Part shown: piece by piece, positions 1 to 4,218 of the stretch
How positions within the stretch are numbered: the first letter of the stretch is position 1
How the letters are laid out: each line of letters opens with the position of its first letter
DNA from: Oscillospiraceae bacterium
GTDB taxonomy: Bacteria > Bacillota > Clostridia > Oscillospirales > Oscillospiraceae
DNA length: 5,817 nucleotides
Assembly (NCBI GenBank): GCA_016302405.1
Contig: JAEDNR010000099.1
Coordinates: 1 to 5,817, forward strand
Direction of reading: 5' to 3'
Translations under genes and position numbers: made by a program
The notes under the pieces: generated by a model
Database searches by the model: none
Told to the model about the DNA's origin: nothing
The model's input: the letters and a program-made list of their open reading frames with translations, nothing else

Positions 1-112
1 CGCACTACTTTCGTGGGAATCTCCATCGAATTCCAGGCAGCCCATCGTCATACAGATTGTCCTTTTTGGGCCGTTTCTCGGAATTTATCCACGAGAAGTG
101 GTACGTCTAACC

Positions 113-153
113 GGGGGATTGCCACACCAGCGTGCGCGCTGGTTCGCAATGAC
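113..153 (+). repeat. Palindromic repeat unit 1
   Basis: Outer arms ATTGC (118-122) and GCAAT (146-150) can pair. The inner arms ACCAGCG and CGCTGGT form a 7-bp stem with a TGCG loop. The unit ends in the common GAC. An identical palindrome core recurs at 2751-2791. Confidence 0.85.
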
Positions 154-182
154 CCGAATGAGGAAACCGGGTTCTTCTAACC

Positions 183-227
183 GGGGGATTGCCACACCAG
201 TGACGTCGGTCACTGGTTCGCAATGAC
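183..227 (+). repeat. Palindromic repeat unit 2
   Basis: Outer arms are ATTGC and GCAAT. The inner arms ACCAGTGAC and GTCACTGGT (196-217) form a perfect 9-bp stem with a GTCG loop. The unit follows unit 1 with a 70-base period. It recurs at 2821-2865 with one outer-arm change (GCAAT to ACAAT) that would weaken the outer pairing. Confidence 0.85.
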
Positions 228-402
228 CGGGAAGTCGGGTGTGGGAATCTCCCCCGTCATTGTGACCGCTTTCTCCTAACGCTGGAGATTGCCACGGAAG
301 TCGGAGCACTGGCTCGCAATGACCGGGAAGTCGGGTGTGGGAATCTCCCCCGTCATTGAGACTTTTTTCTCCTATCGATGGAGATTGCCACGGAAGTCGG
401 AG
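211..402 (+). repeat. Tandem duplication, 96-bp period, two copies
   Basis: Bases 211-306 and 307-402 are two successive copies of a 96-base segment, and the start of a third copy follows. Each copy carries the end of one palindromic unit, then the shared stretch containing GGGAATCTCCCCCGTCATTG, then the start of the next unit. The copies differ at a few positions, for example GTGACCGC versus GAGACTTT. Units 3 (283-323) and 4 (379-419) have outer arms ATTGC/GCAAT but a poorly paired centre containing GGAAGTCGGAGCACTGG, unlike units 1 and 2. Confidence 0.85.
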
Positions 403-430
403 CACTGGTTCGCAATGACCGGGAATTCGA

Positions 431-755
431 ATTTGTAATGACGGGAAATTAGGAGCCGTGATGACAGGGTATTCGATGGCGCGCGGGTTGCGGGACGTGT
501 ACCGTTCCGGGAAAAACCTCTGGAAACAGCCTTTTATATCCTTTTTTCTGCTCTGTTCGGCCTCCGAAGCCGCCCGGACGGAAAAATTCCCGCGCTGTAA
601 TAAAAACTTAAGAAAAAGAAAAAAATAGGACAAAATGCAACTTTTGGATGGATAGAAGTGGGTATTTGTCAATAAAATAACAGAATTATAAAAGGAAACG
701 CATTTTGCTGTAACCGCTTTGTAATAATTTCTGTAATTTTTTGTTAAATTCTCTC
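431..755. other. AT-rich intergenic region with no supported gene
   Basis: I see no credible coding sequence here. Bases 431-480 are degenerate repeat edge with GAATTCGA and ATTCGATGGC motifs, the latter shared with 2871-2880. Bases 596-630 are A-rich. Bases 718-750 are very AT-rich and lie directly upstream of the -35 box at 756, where an UP element for RNA polymerase alpha would sit; that role is inferred. TGTAA occurs at 709-713, 720-724 and 732-736, spaced 11 and 12 bases. The minus-strand open frames across this region have no supporting start signals and read through the repeats. Confidence 0.7.
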
Positions 756-784
756 TTGACGAATGGAAGAAAAGAGTATATAAT
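756..784 (+). promoter_or_regulatory. Sigma-A-type promoter of the surface-protein gene
   Basis: The -35 box TTGACG (756-761, one mismatch to consensus) and -10 box TATAAT (779-784, exact) are separated by exactly 17 bases. The predicted transcription start is near 791, giving a leader of about 80 bases before the ATG at 873. Upstream DNA is strongly AT-rich. Together with the strong ribosome binding site, this predicts high constitutive-type expression. Confidence 0.88.
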
Positions 785-859
785 ACAGCCATGAAAAAGA
801 GCTGCCCGGGTTTGCGTCCCCAGGATGGCACCGGCTGTCTGATTTCTAAATACATATTC

Positions 860-865
860 AGGAGG
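860..865 (+). promoter_or_regulatory. Ribosome binding site AGGAGG that fixes the start of the surface protein
   Basis: A full AGGAGG lies 7 bases before the ATG at 873. It supports this start over the ATG at 791, which is in a different frame, coincides with the predicted transcription start and has no Shine-Dalgarno sequence. Confidence 0.9.
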
Positions 866-872
866 AATAGAA

Positions 873-2423
873 ATGAAAACAGTAAGCAAAAAGCTTCTCA
901 GCCTGCTGCTGGTGGTGCTCCTGCTGGCAGCCGCAGTCCCGTTCCAGGCATTTGCGGAGGGAACAGCTTACCAAGTCGAAATCACCATTCGTGACGAGGG
1001 CGGAACCGATATGGATACGGTCACGATCGATACCAATACGGAGACCCCCCCGACGAAGTCTGAAATTAACAATGCGGTTGTTGGCAAAGTAGGCAGCGAG
1101 TATAAGATTATCGCTTACTATGACGCAGCTGGCAACGAAATTCTTACCGATCATGATACTCTGCCCGACACGATTGTTAAAATTTCTGTTAAGGTGCAGT
1201 CCAATACTCCCCCCGCTCCTGCCGAGTTCATTACCCTGACCCTGGATGCTGGAAGCGGCAAGATCGGCGGTACGAATGCTTCCGAAACAACGCTGAAACT
1301 CACCGAATACACCGAAAAGGAAAGCGTTAGATGGTTTACCGTGGTAGGCCTGCCCTCCGCATCCCGGGATGGCTACAAGTTCCTTGGCTGGTTCAATGCC
1401 GACGACAAGCAGGTAGAGAACGGCGCTCTCCTGAAAGAGGACACCACCCTGGTTGCCAAGTATGAGCTGCTCACCAAGAATATCCTTGTCAAGGGCGTGA
1501 AGACCACTGAGAGCAAGGAAAATGCCAAGCTGATCAGCGAGTACAACGCTGCTATCAATCAGTCCCTGCTGGCTTTTCTGAATGGTTCCGATGTTGTCGC
1601 GGCGGTTCAGGCAAGTGTTCCCACCGGCTATTCTCTGAAGACCAACAATGGCGCTGTTCTGTGGTACAACTTCAACAGCGGCGACCAGTTGACCGGCCAG
1701 GAGCAGGTTACCAGCACGGCGCAGACCATTCTTGTGAAGTATGAGCCCAAAACGTTTACACTGTACTTCCAGGCCAACGGCGGCACTGTCTCCCCTACTA
1801 ATCAGTCTGTCACCTATGATGCCAAGGTCGGTACCCTGCCCACTCCCACCAAGAGCGGTGATGTGTTCATGGGTTGGTTTGACGAAGCAGGCAATCAGTA
1901 TACTGCGAACACTGTTTATAAGGTTGATGGCAATACCACTCTGACTGCACGCTGGCAGAACGAAGCCCTGGTTCTGCTGCGGATTTATCGAGATGACAAG
2001 ACTTCCACCCCGGACCGGATCGTTGACATTACCGGCAAGGTCGTTGGCAACAGCGTCAGCCAGACCGAAGTTGAGAAGATCGTGAAGAACTACTACTCCG
2101 GCTCCAATATGAAGCTGGTCGGCCTGTTCACCGACGCTACCTGGGCTGAGTACAAGGCCGGTACCGTCACCAAGGGTGATCCCAACGTGACCATCCAGGA
2201 GACTGCCAAGACCAACATCCATGTGGTCGTGAAGAACGCCTCCAACAGCAATAACAGCACCACCAGCACTACCTCGCCCACCACCGCGACCACCAAGCCT
2301 GCGGATAAGGATAACCCCAAGACCGGTGACAGCATGCTGATCTACACCGCTTCCGCTGTCATGATCGTGGCTGCTGCCGCACTGGTTGTCATCCAGGTGC
2401 TGCGGAAGAAGAGAACTTTTTAA
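873..2423 (+). CDS. Secreted, sortase-anchored cell-wall surface protein with InlB-type B repeats
   Basis: This is a 516-residue precursor. Residues 1-28 form a classic signal peptide: KK, then a long Leu/Val/Ala core, then cleavage likely after AFA. Two InlB B-repeat (Listeria-Bacteroides repeat) modules are visible, at about 120-197 (ending LGWFNAD...TTLVAKY) and 295-361 (ANGGT near the start, then MGWFDEAGN and TTLTARW). They alternate with three modules at about 31-108, 201-290 and 365-454 that resemble one another weakly. A Ser/Thr/Asn-rich wall-spanning linker (455-475) precedes an NPKTG sorting signal (481-485), a membrane segment (about 488-510) and an RKKR tail (511-514). The protein is therefore predicted to be covalently attached to peptidoglycan by a sortase, which is not encoded here. 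NPKTG departs from the classical LPXTG. B repeats occur in adhesins and internalin-like proteins, so an adhesive or binding role is plausible, but the ligand is unknown. It is monocistronic, with its own promoter and terminator, between two long direct repeats. Its G+C appears lower than that of the minus-strand genes. Confidence 0.93.
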   Translation: MKTVSKKLLSLLLVVLLLAAAVPFQAFAEGTAYQVEITIRDEGGTDMDTVTIDTNTETPPTKSEINNAVVGKVGSEYKIIAYYDAAGNEILTDHDTLPDTIVKISVKVQSNTPPAPAEFITLTLDAGSGKIGGTNASETTLKLTEYTEKESVRWFTVVGLPSASRDGYKFLGWFNADDKQVENGALLKEDTTLVAKYELLTKNILVKGVKTTESKENAKLISEYNAAINQSLLAFLNGSDVVAAVQASVPTGYSLKTNNGAVLWYNFNSGDQLTGQEQVTSTAQTILVKYEPKTFTLYFQANGGTVSPTNQSVTYDAKVGTLPTPTKSGDVFMGWFDEAGNQYTANTVYKVDGNTTLTARWQNEALVLLRIYRDDKTSTPDRIVDITGKVVGNSVSQTEVEKIVKNYYSGSNMKLVGLFTDATWAEYKAGTVTKGDPNVTIQETAKTNIHVVVKNASNSNNSTTSTTSPTTATTKPADKDNPKTGDSMLIYTASAVMIVAAAALVVIQVLRKKRTF

Positions 2424-2445
2424 GTTCCGCATTCTGAAATAGCTT

Positions 2446-2478
2446 TTCCCCCTGCCGGAACCCGGCAGGGGGAATTTT
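2446..2478 (+). terminator. Intrinsic terminator of the surface-protein gene
   Basis: A perfect 13-bp stem (TTCCCCCTGCCGG pairing with CCGGCAGGGGGAA) with a 3-base AAC loop begins 22 bases after the stop codon and is followed by TTTT. The U tract is short but the G+C-rich stem is very stable. It closes the single-gene transcript before the repeat cluster. Confidence 0.9.
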
Positions 2479-2624
2479 CGGTTCGGAATGATTGCGCTAT
2501 GAGGACATGGTTGCTTATGCCCACCTGGGCTTCCCGTATATGCGCATCCGGTCAATGCATGAAGACGATAAATTGGGAATTTGTCGAATTCCCTGTCATT
2601 GCGATTGGCGCACCGTCAGAACGT

Positions 2625-2663
2625 GTCATTCCGAACCAGTGCGCACTACTTTCGTGGGAATCC
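2625..2663 (-). repeat. Palindromic repeat unit in inverted orientation
   Basis: Read on the minus strand, its outer arms are ATTCC and GGAAT, the alternative paired version of ATTGC/GCAAT. The centre contains the palindrome AGTGCGCACT. Its second half corresponds to the first bases of the window. Confidence 0.7.
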
Positions 2664-2868
2664 CCATCGAATTCCAGGCAGCCCATCGTCATACAGACTG
2701 ATCTAATCTGCTGTTCTGTAATTTTTCCACGAGAAGTGGTGCTTCTAACCGGGGGATTGCCACACCAGCGTGCGCGCTGGTTCGCAATGACCCGAATGAG
2801 GAAACCGGGTTCTTCTAACCGGGGGATTGCCACACCAGTGACGTCGGTCACTGGTTCACAATGACTGG
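2642..2868. repeat. Long direct repeat, copy B (right flank of the surface-protein gene)
   Basis: This is the same-orientation partner of bases 1-230. Matching parts are 2642-2698 and 2726-2868, and the replaced core is 2699-2725. Offsets are 2641 bp before and 2638 bp after the core. It contains palindromic units at 2751-2791 and 2821-2865. Confidence 0.9.
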
Positions 2869-2933
2869 GAATTCGATGGCTCGCCAAATTCCAATTTGTG
2901 TTCTTACCGCGTTAAACCGATATGCAAATTATC

Positions 2934-3500
2934 TCATATCTCCTGCCGGGCACGGGAGAGAAGCTTTCCACCGTTGGTTTTCAGCCACCGGACGCTGTCC
3001 CGGTAGTCCGGCAGAACCGCTTCCACCTCCGCCCAGAAAGCGGGGGAGTGGTCCATGTGCTTCCGGTGGGCCAGCTCATGCACCACCACATAGGTCTGTA
3101 CCTGGGGCGGCGAAAGCATCAGAAGACAGTTGAAGTTCAGATTTCCTTTGGCGGAGCAGCTTCCCCACCGGGTCTTTTGACAGCGGATGGTGATTCTGCT
3201 GTAGGTCACTCCCATCCGGGCGGCATACGCTTCCGCCAGAGGCGGCAGGATTTCCTTCGCCTGCCGGGCCAGGGCGACAAGGTCCTCCCGGGACAGGGGA
3301 GCGGCCCGGCCTGCCGCCGCGTCTTCCCGGACAGCGGAGAGCTTCCTGTCGATCCAGTCCCGACGTTCTTCCAGTATTCTTGTGATCTCCCGGCGGGGCA
3401 TGGTCAGGGGCGCGCGAAAAACCACTTCCCCCTGTGGGGTGATCTGAATTGCGGCGGTGCGCCGATGGCTGCGGGCAATCCGTACCTGGGAAATGTCCAT
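2934..3500 (-). CDS. YgjP/DUF45-type zinc metallopeptidase (M48-like)
   Basis: This is a 188-residue protein of the YgjP-like, WLM/M48-related metallopeptidase family. The zinc-binding HELAH motif is at 141-145 (H141, E142, H145). A third ligand is probably H151 in the downstream DHSPAFW, the usual arrangement in this family. The family signature TRWGSCSAKGNLNFN lies at 110-124. There is no signal peptide or membrane segment, so the enzyme is predicted to be cytoplasmic. The substrate is not known from sequence. Its ATG lies 3 bp after the YolD-like stop, and its AAGGAG ribosome binding site (3509-3514) lies inside the last codons of that upstream gene, so the two are almost certainly co-transcribed and probably translationally coupled. 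No intrinsic terminator is visible after its stop, and the repeat cluster begins about 35 bp downstream. Confidence 0.92.
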   Translation of the reverse strand: MDISQVRIARSHRRTAAIQITPQGEVVFRAPLTMPRREITRILEERRDWIDRKLSAVREDAAAGRAAPLSREDLVALARQAKEILPPLAEAYAARMGVTYSRITIRCQKTRWGSCSAKGNLNFNCLLMLSPPQVQTYVVVHELAHRKHMDHSPAFWAEVEAVLPDYRDSVRWLKTNGGKLLSRARQEI

Positions 3501-3503
3501 GGG

Positions 3504-3914
3504 CTAATCTCCTTGTTCAATATCATAGATAGCGGAAATGGGAAACGTCTCTGCGGTATCCAGAAGAACGGTCTTTTGGATGGGGTCCACCCGCGCTACC
3601 CGCCCCCGGTAGGAAACGAAGCTGCCTCCCACTTTTTCTCGGTCCGGCAGGAAGCACACAAATACCGCCTCCCGGTTCGGGTCCACCGCCAGCGCACGCA
3701 GAAGCGCGTCCAGCCGGGCGATTTCGTCCGCATCCAGCCAGGGTTTTTCTTCGGTAAGCCGCCCCGTCTCCCGGATCACCGCGTCATAGCCCGTGAGGGC
3801 GGCAAAGGGGGCAAACTGGGCGCCCCGGGCGACCCGGTCCATCCGGGCGTGCTTTCCGGACACCGGACGATGGAGCCGGAGCATATCCGCATAATTTTCA
3901 CTGCATTGTTTCAT
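3504..3914 (-). CDS. YolD-like family protein
   Basis: A 136-residue cytoplasmic protein from the preferred start. The conserved YolD-like segment RGAQFAPFAALTGYDAVI lies at 30-47. It is followed by an acidic helical stretch (about 52-76) and a C-terminal beta-rich part with FVSYRGRVARVD (about 99-110) and a hydrophobic end (FPISAIYDI). YolD proteins are found with Y-family polymerases in Firmicutes and have been proposed as counterparts of UmuD; the function is not demonstrated. The ATG at 3914 is chosen because AGGAGG lies just upstream and a near-consensus promoter occupies 3937-3965. An extension to the TTG at 3971 would place the promoter inside the coding region and has no ribosome binding site. 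The gene leads a two-gene operon with the metallopeptidase. The polymerase lies 305 bp upstream on the same strand, beyond a repeat cluster. Confidence 0.85.
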   Translation of the reverse strand: MKQCSENYADMLRLHRPVSGKHARMDRVARGAQFAPFAALTGYDAVIRETGRLTEEKPWLDADEIARLDALLRALAVDPNREAVFVCFLPDREKVGGSFVSYRGRVARVDPIQKTVLLDTAETFPISAIYDIEQGD

Positions 3915-3918
3915 GGTG

Positions 3919-3924
3919 CCTCCT
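3919..3924 (-). promoter_or_regulatory. Ribosome binding site AGGAGG that fixes the YolD-like start
   Basis: A full-consensus AGGAGG lies 4 bases before the ATG at 3914. The spacing is shorter than usual, but it is the only good site and it decides the start codon. Confidence 0.8.
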
Positions 3925-3936
3925 GGGGCCGCGGTT

Positions 3937-3965
3937 ATTGTACTTCCGTTAAACTGGCCTGTCAA
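3937..3965 (-). promoter_or_regulatory. Sigma-A-type promoter of the yolD-like/metallopeptidase operon
   Basis: On the minus strand, TTGACA (3965-3960, exact consensus) is followed by 17 bases and TACAAT (3942-3937, one mismatch). Transcription should start near 3930, leaving only about 16 untranslated bases before the ATG at 3914. No LexA-type GAAC...GTTC box overlaps it, so SOS control is not apparent. The -35 box is about 26 bp from the edge of the third repeat cluster. Confidence 0.88.
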
Positions 3966-4000
3966 TGCCAATCAATAGCCCAAATGGATACAATGACGAT

Positions 4001-4040
4001 GGAGATTCCCACACCAGTGTGCACACTGGTTCGGAATGAC
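4001..4040 (+). repeat. Palindromic repeat unit with perfect 18-bp palindrome
   Basis: Bases 4013-4030 read ACCAGTGTGCACACTGGT, identical on both strands. The outer arms are ATTCC and GGAAT, a paired replacement of the ATTGC and GCAAT seen in other units. Confidence 0.88.
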
Positions 4041-4097
4041 ACCGTAATTGATTTGCGGCCTGCTGTACGACGGAGATACCCATGCCCCGACTTTCCG

Positions 4098-4137
4098 GTC
4101 ATTGCGAACCAGTCCTCAGACTGGTGTGGCAATCTCC
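4098..4137 (-). repeat. Palindromic repeat unit, inverted
   Basis: Read on the minus strand, the outer arms are ATTGC and GCAAT. The inner arms ACCAGTC and GACTGGT form a 7-bp stem with a TGAG loop, another base-paired variant of the centre. Confidence 0.85.
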
Positions 4138-4168
4138 ATCTTTAGGAGCATACTGTCTCGATGACGAT

Positions 4169-4205
4169 GGAGATTTCCGCGCCGCTTGCGCGAATTTGGA
4201 ATGAC
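4169..4205 (+). repeat. Diverged palindromic repeat unit
   Basis: The centre has arms CGCGC and GCGCG around a CGCTT loop. The outer arms TTCC and GGAA still pair although the ACCAG/CTGGT arms have been replaced. The unit ends in ATGAC like the others, 13 bp beyond the polymerase stop codon. Confidence 0.7.
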
Positions 4206-4218
4206 AGGTTTTAGAGGG

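Larger units (their letters stand above)
1..230. repeat. Long direct repeat, copy A (left flank of the surface-protein gene)
   Basis: Bases 1-57 match 2642-2698 with about two mismatches, and 88-230 match 2726-2868 with about four mismatches. Between these, 58-87 and 2699-2725 are unrelated and differ in length by 3 bases, so the copies are mosaics of conserved and replaced blocks. The copy includes two complete palindromic units (113-153 and 183-227) and, at its left edge, the second half of a unit in the opposite orientation that the window start cuts off. No gene is supported here. The open frames that cross it translate the repeat itself, with recurring short peptides such as HCEPV and VIANQ. 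Confidence 0.9.
2570..2898. repeat. Composite repeat element with imperfect terminal inverted repeats (MITE-like)
   Basis: The left edge has AAATTGGGAATTTG (2570-2583) followed by TCGAATTCCCTGTCATTG. The reverse complement of the right edge has AAATTGGAATTTG, 8 extra bases, then TCGAATTCCCAGTCATTG. The two ends therefore form inverted repeats around a 330-bp block that contains three palindromic units. I see no transposase and no clear target-site duplication. The block ends 35 bp beyond the stop codon of the minus-strand metallopeptidase. A non-autonomous mobile element or a clustered extragenic palindrome are both possible. The 91 bases between the terminator and this block contain nothing I can identify. 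Confidence 0.6.
3991..4205. repeat. Third palindromic repeat cluster, between polymerase and yolD-like gene
   Basis: The cluster contains units at 4001-4040 (plus), 4098-4137 (minus) and 4169-4205 (plus), and a partial unit at about 4067-4100. Bases 4067-4137 read on the minus strand resemble about 186-260, including the GGTCATTGCGAACCAG stretch, so this is an inverted copy of the composite found in the first cluster. The motif ATGACGATGGAGATT occurs directly repeated at 3993-4007 and 4161-4175. It fills nearly all of the 304-bp gap between the two genes. No gene is supported in it. Confidence 0.88.

Noticed and set aside
1..430. CRISPR array
   Set aside because: Unit spacing is irregular (70 and 96 bases), the intervening sequences are themselves repeated, and the units occur in both orientations at three loci. 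No cas genes are present.
85..855. A 256-residue minus-strand open frame through the first repeat cluster
   Set aside because: Its repeated peptides are translations of the palindromic repeats, and it runs through the AT-rich promoter region. No start signals or domain support it.
791..994. A 67-residue frame starting at the ATG at 791
   Set aside because: The ATG coincides with the predicted transcription start, has no ribosome binding site, and the frame overlaps the surface gene out of frame.
858..2555. A 565-residue open frame on the minus strand, antisense to the surface-protein gene
   Set aside because: It covers the whole surface gene and its terminator and gives a Gly/Leu/Val-rich product with no recognisable domain. 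The plus-strand gene has promoter, ribosome binding site, signal peptide, sorting signal and terminator. The antisense openness is a by-product of codon bias.
2499..2887. Open frames on both strands through the second repeat cluster
   Set aside because: The same repeat-derived peptides appear as in the first cluster; they are artefacts of repeat DNA free of stop codons.
3915..3971. Longer YolD-like protein starting at the TTG at 3971
   Set aside because: The extra 19 codons overlap the TTGACA/TACAAT promoter and lack a ribosome binding site, whereas AGGAGG precedes the ATG at 3914.
2922..4145. A 407-residue plus-strand open frame
   Set aside because: It lies opposite the YolD-like and metallopeptidase genes and then enters repeats. 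The minus-strand genes have family motifs, ribosome binding sites and a promoter.
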